This document shows positions 35,127 through 45,973 of a stretch of DNA of 64,000 nucleotides, one piece after another. The stretch spans positions 2,354,001 through 2,418,000 of the forward strand of contig NZ_CP120416.1 in NCBI RefSeq assembly GCF_032773895.1. Reading direction: 5' to 3'. The DNA is from Teredinibacter sp. KSP-S5-2. GTDB lineage: Bacteria; Pseudomonadota; Gammaproteobacteria; Pseudomonadales; Cellvibrionaceae. Position 1 is the first letter of the stretch. The number at the start of each line of letters is the position of its first letter. Below the pieces are notes generated by a model. The model made no database searches. It was not told the origin of the DNA and saw nothing but the letters and a program-made list of their open reading frames with translations. The translations under genes were made by a program, and so were the position numbers.

Positions 35127-38100
35127 TTACCCAATAAAGACCCGGGCATTTCTAAATAAGCGCAACCATCCACCATCTTCACCCCAACCTTCGGGCTTCC
35201 ACGAGTTGGTAATCGTGCGATAGACACGCTCAGGATGCGGCATCATGATAGTTGCCCGCCCATCAAGCGAACTCAAGCTGGTAATACCATCCGGTGAACC
35301 GTTTGGATTAGCGGGATATTTTGCCGCCACTTCAAGCTGATTATTAATAAAACGCATAGCAACTGTTCCCGTTGCAACACACGCTTGTTGCGCAGCTTCA
35401 TCTGCAAACTCTGCTCGCCCTTCACCATGAGCAACAGCAACAGGAAGGTATGAGCCCGCCATTCCCTGCATAAGCACAGAAGATGAATCTTCAATTCGTA
35501 CCAAGCTCACACGTGCTTCAAATTGCTCAGAAATATTTCGAACAAAGTGTGGCCAGTGTTCTGCACCAGGAATCAATGATTTTAAGTTGGACATCATCTG
35601 ACAGCCGTTACAGACACCCAAGCTGAACGTATCTTCTCGGTGGAAGAAGCTCTGGAACTGATCACGTGCTTTGGCATTGAATAAAATGGATTTTGCCCAA
35701 CCTTCGCCCGCACCGAGTACGTCCCCATAAGAGAAACCACCACAGGCAACCAAGCCTTTAAATTCATCCAGGGAAATTCGGCCGGATAAAATATCGCTCA
35801 TATGAACATCTATGGAAGCAAACCCGGCTTTATCAAACGCCGCTGCCATTTCAACATGTCCATTCACTCCCTGCTCTCGCAATACCGCAATTTTGGGTTT
35901 TGCGCCCGAGGCAATATAAGGAGCAGCAACGTCTTCGCTTGGATTAAAACTAAGCTTGGTGCTAAAACCAGGGTTATTTTCAGAAACACTCTCAAATTCC
36001 TGCTCAGCACATACTGGATTATCCCGAACTTTCTGCACGTGATAACTGGTTAGACTCCATAACGTTTGTAAAGCTGCGCGTGTGCTTTGGTAAACGGTCT
36101 GACCGTTGTAGCTAACAACAACTTTTTCATCCGCTGTTGCCTTACCAAGCGCAACTACCTCACCTTTGTATCCAGCCTTGGCAAACGTATCGAGCACGGC
36201 CTGCTTGTTGTTAGCAGCAACCTGCAAAACAGCACCCAGCTCTTCATTTAATAGAATGGAGTGTGCGTCGATACCCAAGTTGGTAATATCAATATCAACA
36301 CCGCAATGACCGGCAAATGCCATTTCCGCAAGGGTGGCAAACAAACCACCGTCAGATCGATCGTGATACGCCAGTAGCAACTCGTCTTCCAAACAGTTTT
36401 GAATTGCAACAAAAAACGCTTTGAGTTCCGCAGCATCTTCAGCGTCTGGAGCGATATCGCCAATAGCGTTGTAGGTTTGCGCAAAGATAGAGGCACCTAA
36501 ACGGTTTTTACCTTTACCCAAATCGATGAATAATAATTCATTCCCTTCTACATTCGCTTTCAGTTCTGGTGTCACGGTTTTACGTACATCAGTAACTGGA
36601 GAGAAGGCGGTAATGATTAATGACAACGGCGCAGTAACGGCTTTATCTTCACCATTTTCCTGCCAGGCCGTACGCATGGACATCGAATCCTTACCCACCG
36701 GTATGGTAATACCCAACTGCGGACAGAATTCCATACCCACAGTTTCAACAGTCCGGTAAAGCTTTTCATCTTCGCCTGGCGAACCTGCGGCACACATCCA
36801 GTTAGCCGATAACTTAATATCACTCAGTTTTTCGATACGTGTAGCTGCAATATTGGTAATGGATTCAGCAATGGCCATTCGACCAGATGCAGGTGCATCC
36901 AATAAAGCAAGCGGCGTGCGCTCACCCATACTCATCGCTTCACCAGCAAAGGTATCGTAGGCAACCGTTGTCACCGCGCAATCAGCAACAGGCACCTGCC
37001 ACGGACCAACCATTTGGTCGCGCACAACCTGCCCGGTCACACTGCGGTCGCCAATCGTAATAAGAAACTGTTTGCTCGCCACTGCCGGATGCTGAATCAC
37101 TCGTTCAAGCGCTTCCGCAAGGTCAACATTAGAATAGTCAAAAGCAGATGACTGAACTTCCAGAGACTGCACATCACGATGCATTTTTGGTGGTTTGCCA
37201 AACAACACATTCATGGGCAGGTCGACAGGTTTATTATCGAAGTGCTTGTCATTCAATATCAGGGTTTGCTCACTGATCGCATCGCCCACTATGGCATAAG
37301 GACAGCGTTCACGCTGGCATATCGCTTCAAATCTGGCCAGATCTTTCGGCAATACCGCCATCACATAACGTTCTTGCGATTCGTTACACCAAATTTCATG
37401 AGGCGCCATACCCGGCTCGTCATTCGGCACGTTACGCAACTCAAAATGCGCACCACATCCGCCGTCTTTTGCCAACTCAGGGAAAGCATTAGATAGACCA
37501 CCAGCACCCACATCGTGAATAAAGGCAATAGGGTTTTCACCACCCAACTGCCAGCACTGATCGATCACCTCCTGACAACGACGCTCCATCTCGGGGTTTT
37601 GCCTTTGCACTGAAGCAAAATCCAGGTCTTCGGAGGAAGAACCAGAAGTCATAGAAGAAGCAGCACCACCACCCAGGCCAATCAACATAGCTGGACCACC
37701 CAGAACAATCAGCTTGGCTCCAGGTTCAAATTCGTTTTGTTCGATGTGCTCTTCTTTAATATTGCCGTAACCGCCTGCAATCATAATGGGCTTGTGGTAG
37801 CCACGACGCTCGCCTTCAAAGTTTTCTTCAAAGGTACGGAAATAACCGCAAACGTTCGGACGGCCAAACTCATTATTAAATGCAGCACCGCCCAATGGCC
37901 CTTCGATCATGATCTCCAACGGGGTAACAATACGCCCAGGCTTACCGTAGTCTTCTTCCCACGGCAGGGTGTAACCTGGAATATTCAAATTGGACACGGT
38001 AAACCCAGTTAGGCCAACCTTGGGCTTGGAGCCCTTACCGACTGCACCTTCATCACGAATTTCACCACCAGAACCGGTTCCCGCACCGGGGAAAGGTGCA

Positions 38101-39008
38101 ATTGCAGTTGGATGGTTGTGGGTTTCCACCTTCATTAGCAGGTGTACAGGTTCCTGATGGTAGCCATACTCTTGCGTTTCCGGGTCTGGGTAGAATCGAC
38201 CAGCCACCGGCCCAGCCACGACTGCCGCGTTATCGGCGTAGGCTGAAAGCACATCTTCCCCACCTTTTTCGTAGGTGTTCTTGATCATTTTGAACAAAGA
38301 ACGCTCCTGGTCTTGACCATCTATAGTCCAGGAAGCATTAAAAATCTTATGACGACAGTGTTCAGAGTTGGCCTGAGCGAACATCATCAACTCAACATCG
38401 GTTGGATTTCGCTTCAATTCCGTAAAGGATTCCGACAGGTAATCGATCTCATCTTCAGCCAAGGCCAAGCCTAATGCCGTATTCGCCTCAACCAACGCCT
38501 CTCTACCACCGGTTAAAACATCAACAGCCGTTAGCGGAGCGGGCTCTGAGTGAGAAAAAAGTGCTACGGCTTCTTCTGGTTTTGCCAGCACCGTTTCCAC
38601 CATTCGGTCATGTAACGCCGGTAACAATTTGGAACTATTGGCTAATGGTTCAGCACATTCAAGCTGGTACAATACGCCCCGCTCGATACGAAGTACCTGG
38701 GAAAGTCCTGCATTGTGGGCGATATCCGTCGCTTTTGAAGACCATGGAGATATGGTTCCTGGACGCGGAACAACCACCAGTTCCAGTATGTCTGATGAGT
38801 TAAGTTGTTTTTCGACCTGTTTAGGGCCGTATGTGAGTAGCTTGTTTAGCACCTCACTCTCTGTCGAACCCAGTTCGCCTTCAACATCAGCAAAGTGAAC
38901 ATAATATGCAGCAACACCCGAAATTTTTGGGTCTATTTCTTGCAAGGTAGTGAGTAGTTTCGCTAAGCGAAATTCTGAAAAAGCGGGGGCGCCACGCAAA
39001 ATATGCAT
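35127..39008 (-). CDS. purL: Phosphoribosylformylglycinamidine synthase, large fused form
   Basis: The 1293-residue single-chain enzyme is typical of gammaproteobacteria. It converts FGAR, glutamine and ATP to FGAM in purine synthesis. Visible marks are the FGAM synthase core ([34 protein letters not shown]), the second AIRS-like half ([28 protein letters not shown]) and the C-terminal class I glutaminase with nucleophile Cys in [13 protein letters not shown] and His in [10 protein letters not shown]. The length matches E. coli PurL. It is a single gene divergent from mltF across about 276 bases. Confidence 0.98.
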   Translation of the reverse strand: MHILRGAPAFSEFRLAKLLTTLQEIDPKISGVAAYYVHFADVEGELGSTESEVLNKLLTYGPKQVEKQLNSSDILELVVVPRPGTISPWSSKATDIAHNAGLSQVLRIERGVLYQLECAEPLANSSKLLPALHDRMVETVLAKPEEAVALFSHSEPAPLTAVDVLTGGREALVEANTALGLALAEDEIDYLSESFTELKRNPTDVELMMFAQANSEHCRHKIFNASWTIDGQDQERSLFKMIKNTYEKGGEDVLSAYADNAAVVAGPVAGRFYPDPETQEYGYHQEPVHLLMKVETHNHPTAIAPFPGAGTGSGGEIRDEGAVGKGSKPKVGLTGFTVSNLNIPGYTLPWEEDYGKPGRIVTPLEIMIEGPLGGAAFNNEFGRPNVCGYFRTFEENFEGERRGYHKPIMIAGGYGNIKEEHIEQNEFEPGAKLIVLGGPAMLIGLGGGAASSMTSGSSSEDLDFASVQRQNPEMERRCQEVIDQCWQLGGENPIAFIHDVGAGGLSNAFPELAKDGGCGAHFELRNVPNDEPGMAPHEIWCNESQERYVMAVLPKDLARFEAICQRERCPYAIVGDAISEQTLILNDKHFDNKPVDLPMNVLFGKPPKMHRDVQSLEVQSSAFDYSNVDLAEALERVIQHPAVASKQFLITIGDRSVTGQVVRDQMVGPWQVPVADCAVTTVAYDTFAGEAMSMGERTPLALLDAPASGRMAIAESITNIAATRIEKLSDIKLSANWMCAAGSPGEDEKLYRTVETVGMEFCPQLGITIPVGKDSMSMRTAWQENGEDKAVTAPLSLIITAFSPVTDVRKTVTPELKANVEGNELLFIDLGKGKNRLGASIFAQTYNAIGDIAPDAEDAAELKAFFVAIQNCLEDELLLAYHDRSDGGLFATLAEMAFAGHCGVDIDITNLGIDAHSILLNEELGAVLQVAANNKQAVLDTFAKAGYKGEVVALGKATADEKVVVSYNGQTVYQSTRAALQTLWSLTSYHVQKVRDNPVCAEQEFESVSENNPGFSTKLSFNPSEDVAAPYIASGAKPKIAVLREQGVNGHVEMAAAFDKAGFASIDVHMSDILSGRISLDEFKGLVACGGFSYGDVLGAGEGWAKSILFNAKARDQFQSFFHREDTFSLGVCNGCQMMSNLKSLIPGAEHWPHFVRNISEQFEARVSLVRIEDSSSVLMQGMAGSYLPVAVAHGEGRAEFADEAAQQACVATGTVAMRFINNQLEVAAKYPANPNGSPDGITSLSSLDGRATIMMPHPERVYRTITNSWKPEGWGEDGGWLRLFRNARVFIG

Positions 39009-39284
39009 CGTTTGGATAGGCCTCTAGCTGTTAATAATATCGCCGCCGAAAGCGGTGAACGAAAAAGGGAGTGCATTGTACTTGATATAGCTAGTTTGAG
39101 CAGCTCTAGTATGTATTCAAAATTGGTCTAAAAGTTTTTAACGCCAGACAAGGTGCCCAAGTCCATTTTTGCCTACACTATTATTCAAAGGAAAACAAGC
39201 TAGCAATTCACACAATCTATGCGTACAATCCGCACAAATTTTATACAGGGCGCCAAAAGTGGCCCGGGAAATTGAATTGAAGAT

Positions 39285-40781
39285 ATGCCACGAGTGATCT
39301 TTTTACCATTAAGCTATATTCGCAAAGCCTTGAAAACGCTCGCGTTATTTACCGTACTTGCCGTACTTGCGAGTCCGTTGGTAAGCAGTCGTATCCCTAC
39401 CACGCTCGAAAAAATTCAAGGCAGCGGTCGTTTAATTGTTATCTCACGTAACGGCCCCACCACCTACTATAAAGGCCCAAATGGCTACACCGGTTTTGAG
39501 TATCTCATCGCTAAGAAATTCGCAGACTACCTCGGGGTGGAATTAGAAATTAAAGAAACCGAAGATTTGGGATCAATGATTGATCAAGTCGGATCAGAAT
39601 TCGGCGACTTGGCCGCTTCTGGTTTAACCGTAACCAAAAAACGCAAAGAAAAAGTTTTATTCGGCGAACCCTACCTACAAATCACCCAAGAAGTTATTTA
39701 TCGTTCAGACCAGGAAAAACCCAGCTCTATCGAAGATCTGATTGGCAAAAGTATTCTGGTGATCAGTAATAGCTCTCATTCCGAGCGACTTAGAGAATTA
39801 CAGCGGGAATACCCACAACTAACCTGGGAAGAGCGCAGCGATGTAGAAATGCTTGACCTGCTGGAAATGGTGCATAGTGGCAAAGTAGATTATGCCATCG
39901 TGGATTCCAACGCTTACGAAATAAATAGCTCCCTCTACCCCAAGGCCCAAGTTGCATTCAGCATTACCGAACCACAAGATGTGGCCTGGGCATTTAAAGC
40001 TCAGAAAGATCAAAGCCTTGTTAACGAAGCGCAGAAATTTTTTAACGCGATTAAGCAGCAGGGTGTAATTGATGAGGCCATGGAAAAATTTTATGGTCAC
40101 CTTGGTGAAATTGATTACAGCGGTGCAATTTTATTTGCTCACCGATTGGATACCCGCCTCCCCAAATGGGAAGAAAAACTAAAAGCGGCGGCAAGTGAGT
40201 TCGATCTGGACTGGCAATTACTGGCAGCCCTGAGTTATCAGGAATCTCACTGGAACCCGAAAGCCAAATCCCCTACGGGTGTTCGCGGTTTTATGATGCT
40301 AACCAAGGATACAGCGAAGTTTGTTGGTATTAAAAACCGGCTGGATCCAGACCAAAGTATCCGCGGTGGAGCAAAATATTTCCGCTCTATTTATGACCGA
40401 ATTCCCGATCGAATTGAAGAGCCAGACAGAACCTGGCTAGCACTTGCAGCATACAATGTTGGTTTAGGGCATTTGGAAGACGCACGCAAACTAACCGAAA
40501 GCACTGGCGGCAACCCGGATAAATGGTCAGATGTGCGGGAAACACTGCCATTACTCGCCAAACGTAAATACTACAAAAATACCAAGCATGGTTACGCTCG
40601 TGGCTGGGAACCGGTTGATTACGTTAAAAATATTCGTAATTTCCACACGATTATTGCCTGGAACGAAGTGGAAGAAGAACGCTTGCAACAATTGGCAATG
40701 AATGAAACTCAAAAAGAGTTTGCTCAGGTAAGCCCTGCTGTTACCGAAGCAGTAAAAACGCTTTCCACATCCTCACTATAA
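39285..40781 (+). CDS. mltF: Membrane-bound lytic murein transglycosylase F
   Basis: The 498-residue protein has an N-terminal hydrophobic anchor (LALFTVLAVLASPLV). Residues 45-275 form a periplasmic-binding-like domain (GRLIVISRNGPTTYYKG; FEYLIAKKFADYLG), and the C-terminal SLT lysozyme-like domain has its catalytic Glu in ALSYQESHWNPKAKSPTGV. The enzyme cleaves peptidoglycan glycan strands at the outer-membrane face. The purL-mltF-tadA neighbourhood is common in gammaproteobacteria and supports the assignment. It ends at a terminator shared with tadA. Confidence 0.95.
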   Translation: MPRVIFLPLSYIRKALKTLALFTVLAVLASPLVSSRIPTTLEKIQGSGRLIVISRNGPTTYYKGPNGYTGFEYLIAKKFADYLGVELEIKETEDLGSMIDQVGSEFGDLAASGLTVTKKRKEKVLFGEPYLQITQEVIYRSDQEKPSSIEDLIGKSILVISNSSHSERLRELQREYPQLTWEERSDVEMLDLLEMVHSGKVDYAIVDSNAYEINSSLYPKAQVAFSITEPQDVAWAFKAQKDQSLVNEAQKFFNAIKQQGVIDEAMEKFYGHLGEIDYSGAILFAHRLDTRLPKWEEKLKAAASEFDLDWQLLAALSYQESHWNPKAKSPTGVRGFMMLTKDTAKFVGIKNRLDPDQSIRGGAKYFRSIYDRIPDRIEEPDRTWLALAAYNVGLGHLEDARKLTESTGGNPDKWSDVRETLPLLAKRKYYKNTKHGYARGWEPVDYVKNIRNFHTIIAWNEVEEERLQQLAMNETQKEFAQVSPAVTEAVKTLSTSSL

Positions 40782-40811
40782 TAAATACGCGTCATATTGC
40801 GCGTATTTATT
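40780..40811. terminator. Bidirectional terminator between mltF and tadA
   Basis: A perfect 12-base inverted repeat, AATAAATACGCG with CGCGTATTTATT around an eight-base loop, overlaps the mltF stop codon and serves two convergent genes. The stem is rather AT-rich and the T runs are short. Confidence 0.65.
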
Positions 40812-40820
40812 GCCCTAAGC

Positions 40821-41294
40821 TTATCTGTTTTCTTTTTTCTCTCGTCGACGACGCTGAAAAAACTGCTGAATGATCGCAGTACATTCCTCGGCAAGCACTC
40901 CGCCAGTCCATTCTAGTGAATGATTAAATATTCCTGACGAGATTAATTCAGGATTACTTTGCAGCACCCCTGCTTTGGGCTCCAGAGCACCAAAAACCAA
41001 ACGATCTATTCGGGCGTGAATAATTGCCCCTAAACACATCGAACAGGGCTCTATGGTGATGTACATAGTTGTGCCGGGCATACGATAGTTTTGTACTGTT
41101 TGCGCAGCAGCACGTAAAGCGCAAATTTCGGCATGAGCGGTTGGATCATGATCGGTTATCGGCCGGTTGTACCCTTCACCAATCACTTCGTTATTTTTAA
41201 CAATTAAAGCACCGACAGGCACTTCATTGATCTGATTGGCTTTTTCCGCTAACAGCAAAGCCTGTTGCATCCAGTAAAGGTCTTGCTCATGCAT
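40821..41294 (-). CDS. tadA: tRNA-specific adenosine-34 deaminase
   Basis: The 157-residue protein converts A34 to inosine in tRNA-Arg(ACG). Zinc-site motifs are intact: HAEICALRAAA with catalytic Glu, and the second ligand pair in EPCSMCLGAIIHARI. NRPITDHDPTAHAE is characteristic of TadA rather than of cytidine deaminases. It is the third gene of a short operon after rlmA, with six bases between them. Confidence 0.95.
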   Translation of the reverse strand: MHEQDLYWMQQALLLAEKANQINEVPVGALIVKNNEVIGEGYNRPITDHDPTAHAEICALRAAAQTVQNYRMPGTTMYITIEPCSMCLGAIIHARIDRLVFGALEPKAGVLQSNPELISSGIFNHSLEWTGGVLAEECTAIIQQFFQRRRREKKENR

Positions 41295-41300
41295 GATGTT

Positions 41301-42116
41301 TTATGTCCGCTTTACCATCACATCGAGATGAAAATGCGCCGTCGCCTGAAAAAATTCTTCTTCTATTAATCGGCTTTTTTCCTCTTGATCACCGTGCCAG
41401 TTAAACGGCGTCATGCTCAATAAATCTTGAATCTGCTGCGAAGATTCCAGTTTAATCAACTGGCGAATATCATCTCGCTGTTCGAGGTGCAATCCCTCTA
41501 TAGGTTCCGGTATATCATGTTGATTTGCTGCTGGGTATAAACGCGCCTTTAACTCGTTCAAATGTTCAGCAGCGGGAGAAACACGAATAAATTTACCGTC
41601 ATTTTTCAAAATTCGAATCACTTCTGCAGAAGAAAATGGAGCAAAAATACTCATTGCGATATTCACACTCTCATCCAACAAAGGAATATTATACGAACTG
41701 GCCACCGCGAAATTTGCCAGCTTGTATTTCGATGCTGCCTTTTTAATTGCTTCTTTTGAAATATCGATTCCGTATGCACTAGATTCAAATTTTGCTCTTT
41801 GAGCTGTCAGTTGATTAAGGTAATACCCTTCTCCACATCCCAAATCCGCAAACGCTGCCTCAGGTAACGACGCCCCGTCAATAAGCTGATGAATGCGATC
41901 AACCAAAAACTGATAATGACCAGCCTCCAGAAAACGTCGCCTGGCCACGACCATCTCAGCATTATCCCCGGGCGCTTTACTTTTTTTCTGATTCGCCAGT
42001 AGCAGGTTGGCATAACCTTGCTTGGCCACGTCAAAACAATGCCCCGCTTCACAACGCAGTTGGCTGGTTTGTGGCTGACTAAGAGGCTTTTGGCAGTTAG
42101 GGCATCGCCATATCAT
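41301..42116 (-). CDS. rlmA: 23S rRNA (guanine-745-N1) methyltransferase
   Basis: The 271-residue protein has an N-terminal zinc ribbon (RCPNCQKPL and RCEAGHCFDVAKQGY, which gives the C-x2-C...C-x3-H set) followed by NLLLANQKKSKAPGDN, diagnostic of RlmA. The SAM-binding motif I is FADLGCGEGYYLNQL. It methylates G745 in helix 35 of 23S rRNA. Its start codon overlaps the stop codon of the preceding DUF1653 gene (ATGA), so translation is probably coupled. Confidence 0.93.
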   Translation of the reverse strand: MIWRCPNCQKPLSQPQTSQLRCEAGHCFDVAKQGYANLLLANQKKSKAPGDNAEMVVARRRFLEAGHYQFLVDRIHQLIDGASLPEAAFADLGCGEGYYLNQLTAQRAKFESSAYGIDISKEAIKKAASKYKLANFAVASSYNIPLLDESVNIAMSIFAPFSSAEVIRILKNDGKFIRVSPAAEHLNELKARLYPAANQHDIPEPIEGLHLEQRDDIRQLIKLESSQQIQDLLSMTPFNWHGDQEEKSRLIEEEFFQATAHFHLDVMVKRT

Positions 42117-42343
42117 TGATCAGCCTCGATCAATTCAAAACGGGGAACCCATTCTCCACCCACGTCTACTTTCTCCTGAAACATCGCCAACGGGCGAACC
42201 CATAACTTACGTTCTCCGTAAAGCGGACGATACACCACAAGCGGCGCCAAGCTCTCTGAGTGCGTTGCCACTCCCAAGACCTGATACTCATTCCCTTTAA
42301 AGTGACGATAACGCCCCGGTTGCACTAAGCTGATTTCTGTCAT
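42113..42343 (-). CDS. Short DUF1653-domain protein
   Basis: I read 76 residues from ATG 42343 (MTEISLVQPGRYRHFKGNEY), containing the DUF1653 core (YQVLGVATHSESLAPLVVYRP, then RKLWVRPLAMFQEKV). A longer frame to 42742 exists, but its upstream part is antisense to the mioC-like gene and shows no family similarity. The function is unknown. It is the first gene of the DUF1653-rlmA-tadA operon and is divergent from the flavodoxin genes across about 85 bases. Confidence 0.85.
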   Translation of the reverse strand: MTEISLVQPGRYRHFKGNEYQVLGVATHSESLAPLVVYRPLYGERKLWVRPLAMFQEKVDVGGEWVPRFELIEADQ

Positions 42344-42427
42344 AGATATTATTTCTGAAAGGTTTACCTGAAAGGGGGAAAACAATACCATACCCCCCTT
42401 CATTTTGTTGAGAAAAAACGGGAAAGC

Positions 42428-42874
42428 ATGGCTAATGTGCAAATAATCGTTGGTTCCGTAATGGGAACTGCGTTGGAAGTCGCTCGAACAATCGAAGCAG
42501 TATTGGAAGGCTATGGCCACCATGTCGCGCTCAACCCTGCTTTCCAGGCTGGTGATTTGGGCGACGACCCGGATCAACTGCTGATTATTTGCACGTCCAA
42601 CACTGGCATGGGTGACCTCCCGGAAAATATTCAACCTTTCCACCAACATTTGGTAAACGACATTCCCCAAGTTGTGGATCGTCGATATGTCATCGTTAAT
42701 CTTGGCGATAGCTCCTACCCGCAATTTGCGCAAGCGGGTCAAACCATAGATGAAGCTCTCGCGGATATTGGTGCAAAGAGAATATCAACCCCGCTGGTTA
42801 TTGATGCTATGGAAGTGGACGATCACGAAGACGTCGCCGCCTCCTGGGCAACCGAGTTAAACGAGATAATATAA
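42428..42874 (+). CDS. Flavodoxin-domain protein, MioC-like
   Basis: The 148-residue protein has the FMN phosphate loop region VGSVMGTALEVARTIE, the SNTGMGDLPENI loop and NLGDSSYPQFAQAG, the pattern of MioC and the flavodoxin domain of sulfite reductase. It is a soluble one-electron carrier with no fused reductase. It is followed after 11 bases by a second, longer flavodoxin, fldB, and then mnmC, suggesting co-transcription. The partner is unknown. Confidence 0.88.
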   Translation: MANVQIIVGSVMGTALEVARTIEAVLEGYGHHVALNPAFQAGDLGDDPDQLLIICTSNTGMGDLPENIQPFHQHLVNDIPQVVDRRYVIVNLGDSSYPQFAQAGQTIDEALADIGAKRISTPLVIDAMEVDDHEDVAASWATELNEII

Positions 42875-42885
42875 TTTCACGATAC

Positions 42886-43413
42886 ATGACCCACTCATCC
42901 ACAAAAAAATTTGGTTTATTTTACGGCAGCTCAACCTGCTACACAGAAATGGCGGCAGAAAAAATTGCCGAGCAACTGGGAAAAGAACGGGTAGATCTTT
43001 TTAATGTCGCCGATGAACCCATTGCCAAAGCACTTTTTTATGACTGTTTAATTATGGGAATTCCCACTTGGGATTATGGTGAACTACAGGAAGACTGGGA
43101 AGATATCTGGGCAGACATATCCGAACTGGATTTTCACGGAAAAAAAATCGCATTATTTGGCCTTGGTGACCAAGTAGGTTACCCGGAATGGTTTTTAGAT
43201 GCCATGGGCTATTTACATAATAAATTACAAGAACAAGGTGCCACACTGATAGGCTATTGGCCTGCAAATGGGTATCAATTTGAAGAGTCCAAAGCGCTCA
43301 CAGAAGACAAACAATTTTTTCTCGGCTTAGCATTGGATGAAGAAAACGAATTTGATAAAACCGCTGACCGCATACAGCAATGGTGCCAACAAATCGAACA
43401 AGAATTTGAGTGA
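42886..43413 (+). CDS. fldB: Long-chain flavodoxin
   Basis: The 175-residue protein has the FMN-binding loop GLFYGSSTCYTEMAAEKI, the aromatic loop MGIPTWDYGELQEDWE and the FGLGDQVGYPEWFLDAMG segment of long-chain flavodoxins, closest to FldB. It is an electron carrier for enzymes such as radical-SAM proteins. Its stop codon overlaps the GTG start of mnmC (GTGA), so the two are coupled. Confidence 0.93.
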   Translation: MTHSSTKKFGLFYGSSTCYTEMAAEKIAEQLGKERVDLFNVADEPIAKALFYDCLIMGIPTWDYGELQEDWEDIWADISELDFHGKKIALFGLGDQVGYPEWFLDAMGYLHNKLQEQGATLIGYWPANGYQFEESKALTEDKQFFLGLALDEENEFDKTADRIQQWCQQIEQEFE

Positions 43414-45509
43414 GCAATAACGAAAAAATACAACCGGCAAAAATAAGTTGGGATGATAACCGGCAACCTATTTCCAGCCAATTTGATGATGTCTATTTTT
43501 CCAAGGCAAGCGGCATTGCGGAAACACACTACGTATTTATCGAAAACAACGGTTTGCATCAACGCTGGAAAAAAATGCAAACCAATCAGAAGTTTATTAT
43601 CGGTGAAACGGGTTTTGGCACCGGCCTGAATTTTTTAGTTGCCTGGAAAGAATTTAATGCCGCCACACGCTATAAACCAGAGTTAAAACACGCCCCGCAA
43701 TTACATTTTATTTCGGTAGAAAAGCACCCGTTATCCCATGAAGATTTAGCACAAGCGCTGAGCCTTTGGCCTGAACTGCTCCAATACAGCACACAACTCC
43801 TGGACAAGTATCCGCCTCAACCGGCTTCTGGCATGCACCGTATCGAGTTTAATCAGGGGCGCATTAAACTCACGTTGTTTTTTGGCGAAGCGGAAGAAGG
43901 CTTTAAACAATTCAATGCCAACCCCAAAGGGTTATTTCAAGCTGAACGACAGTTTGCTTTTGGTTCCAAACCTTTTACCGTTGACGCCTGGTTTCTGGAT
44001 GGATTTGCCCCGGCCAAAAACCCTCAAATGTGGTCACCAGCCTTATTTGAACAACTCGCATTACTCAGCAACGAACAAACAACATTCTCGACCTTTACCG
44101 CAGCAGGCGTGGTTAAAAACGCCCTAACCGATGCAGGGTTCATCTACCAAAAAGTCCCCGGCTTTGGAAGAAAACGGGAAATGCTCCGCGGTGCCTATTG
44201 CCAATCAGAGGTTACGATTACAAACGAAACTCAGGTAACGGACTCCACTGGCAATCCAACAACCCACTGGCATATAGTCGAAGCTGATGTAAATGAGCCG
44301 CTCCCCAAAACCGCGCTGGTCGTTGGTGGTGGTTTAGCGGGTTGCCAAACCGCATTCGCATTGGCTAACCGTGGTATCCAGGTTGCCCTTATCGAGCAAC
44401 ACGCTCAACTGGCAACAGAAGCATCCGGTAACGCCCAAGGCGTGGTGTACACCAAGCTTTCACCACATCAGGAACCACTGAGCCGCTTTAACTTAAGCGC
44501 TCAAATATACGCCGACCAGTTTTACCAACAACATGGCTTTTACCAAACCTGCGGCGGTCAAACAGGGGTTCTCCATTTGGCAAGCTCCAGTAAACAGGCA
44601 GCTCTTTTTCAGGAACTCGCAGAACAATTTAATGATCGTCGATTTTGTCGATGGACACAGCCGGAGCAAAGCCAGGAAATCAGCGGCTTCCAACTAGATA
44701 CGCCAGCATTGTATTTACCAAATTCAGGCTGGATAAACCCTGCGAAACTGTGTCAGCAACTGGCATCCCACCCCAACATCCTTCGCATTCATTCAAGCCG
44801 TGTAGGGGAACTAAAACATACTGGCTCGCAATGGCGCGCATTAGACACAGACGGCAACAGTATTGTCCATGCCGATGTTGCGATACTGGCCAACGCATTT
44901 CACGCAGCGGAGCTATTGAACAACCAGCAAATACCGCTCAAACAAATACGTGGTCAGGTCACACACCTACCGGCGAATTTTGACTTCATAGGCCTAAAAA
45001 CAGTGATTTGCGGTGACGGTTATGTTGCCCCACCCCAAAATAAAACAGTGTGCACAGGTGCGACCTTTACGTTACACAACCAGAGCCAAGAGATGCTTTG
45101 GGAGGACCATCAAAAGAACCTGCACAACCTGACGACGATGTTGCCCGAGACCAAAGAATACATCGAACAGCTCGGACAGCATAAACTCGGCGGAAAAGTC
45201 GGCTTTCGCTGCACAACACCGGACTACTTTCCCATAGTCGGCCCGATACCCGATGAGACAGCAATGATCGAACGCTTCGCCAGGCTGCGTAAGAAGGCCA
45301 ATGCGGACATTCCCAAGCCAGGCTGCTATGCCCCCAACCTCTATTGCAACCTCGGCCACGGCTCGCGAGGCCTGGCCTATACCCCTTTAGCCGCGGAGCT
45401 TCTGGCAAGTATGATCTGCGCAGAACCCCTGCCAGTTGCACGAGAACTGATGCTCCATCTACACCCCGCCCGCTTTTTGATCCGCAACCTGATGCGGAAT
45501 AAACTCTAG
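43410..45509 (+). CDS. mnmC: Bifunctional tRNA mnm5s2U biosynthesis protein
   Basis: The 699-residue protein starts at GTG 43410. The N-terminal methyltransferase (about 1-265) shows FIGETGFGTGLNFLVAW-type SAM binding and DAWFLDGFAPAKNPQMW. The C-terminal FAD oxidase begins near residue 300 (ALVVGGGLAGCQTAFALANRG) and ends in YCNLGHGSRGLAYTPLAAELL. It completes the 5-methylaminomethyl group on wobble uridines of tRNAs for Lys, Glu, Gln, Leu and Arg. Length and domain order match E. coli MnmC. Confidence 0.97.
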   Translation: MSNNEKIQPAKISWDDNRQPISSQFDDVYFSKASGIAETHYVFIENNGLHQRWKKMQTNQKFIIGETGFGTGLNFLVAWKEFNAATRYKPELKHAPQLHFISVEKHPLSHEDLAQALSLWPELLQYSTQLLDKYPPQPASGMHRIEFNQGRIKLTLFFGEAEEGFKQFNANPKGLFQAERQFAFGSKPFTVDAWFLDGFAPAKNPQMWSPALFEQLALLSNEQTTFSTFTAAGVVKNALTDAGFIYQKVPGFGRKREMLRGAYCQSEVTITNETQVTDSTGNPTTHWHIVEADVNEPLPKTALVVGGGLAGCQTAFALANRGIQVALIEQHAQLATEASGNAQGVVYTKLSPHQEPLSRFNLSAQIYADQFYQQHGFYQTCGGQTGVLHLASSSKQAALFQELAEQFNDRRFCRWTQPEQSQEISGFQLDTPALYLPNSGWINPAKLCQQLASHPNILRIHSSRVGELKHTGSQWRALDTDGNSIVHADVAILANAFHAAELLNNQQIPLKQIRGQVTHLPANFDFIGLKTVICGDGYVAPPQNKTVCTGATFTLHNQSQEMLWEDHQKNLHNLTTMLPETKEYIEQLGQHKLGGKVGFRCTTPDYFPIVGPIPDETAMIERFARLRKKANADIPKPGCYAPNLYCNLGHGSRGLAYTPLAAELLASMICAEPLPVARELMLHLHPARFLIRNLMRNKL

Positions 45510-45602
45510 ATTGCTTAATCCCAACTCAGCTAAACGCCTTCGACCGGAAACGGTCTACACTTATGGTGAAAACCTTTAAAAAGGCGAAGCGAGGAAAAGT
45601 GG

Positions 45603-45956
45603 ATGTTATTAGGCATTGGTCGTCGGCGTCAGAGAGTAGATTCATCGAGAGACTCGGTTCATAACTATTATGAACATATGGTGATAGAGCAGATCCTTAG
45701 AGCAAACGAACGCGCAAACGACGATTCTGACTTTCTTGCGGATATTGCCTGTGTGGCATTGAATCATTTGCCGCCCAAATATGTCCGCCACGATGTGGAT
45801 ATGACCTTCTTTTTAACCCCGGATGAGCAGGAGGAAATGCTAGATCGCGTAGCAAAGGCGGTGAACAATGCGGTGAATTACGTATTAAGCCGTGAGCAAG
45901 AAAAGAAAAACTGGTTGAAAAACGAGCAAGCAGCAGATGCGCAAAACGACCAGTAA
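45603..45956 (+). CDS. ComFB-like (late competence development) family protein
   Basis: The 117-residue protein has GAGGAAAAG upstream of ATG 45603. The core SVHNYYEHMVIEQILRANER, then IACVALNHLPPKYVRHDVDM matches the ComFB family, whose members have in some bacteria been linked to competence, motility and cyclic dinucleotide binding. The C-terminus is charged and probably helical (REQEKKNWLKNEQ). It is close to the next gene (17 bases), so the two may be co-transcribed. Confidence 0.85.
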   Translation: MLLGIGRRRQRVDSSRDSVHNYYEHMVIEQILRANERANDDSDFLADIACVALNHLPPKYVRHDVDMTFFLTPDEQEEMLDRVAKAVNNAVNYVLSREQEKKNWLKNEQAADAQNDQ

Positions 45957-45973
45957 GTTTGGTTTATGTTCAT

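Noticed and set aside
42344-42742. N-terminal extension of the DUF1653 protein
   Set aside because: It is antisense to the mioC-like gene and lacks family similarity. ATG 42343 gives a complete DUF1653 protein.
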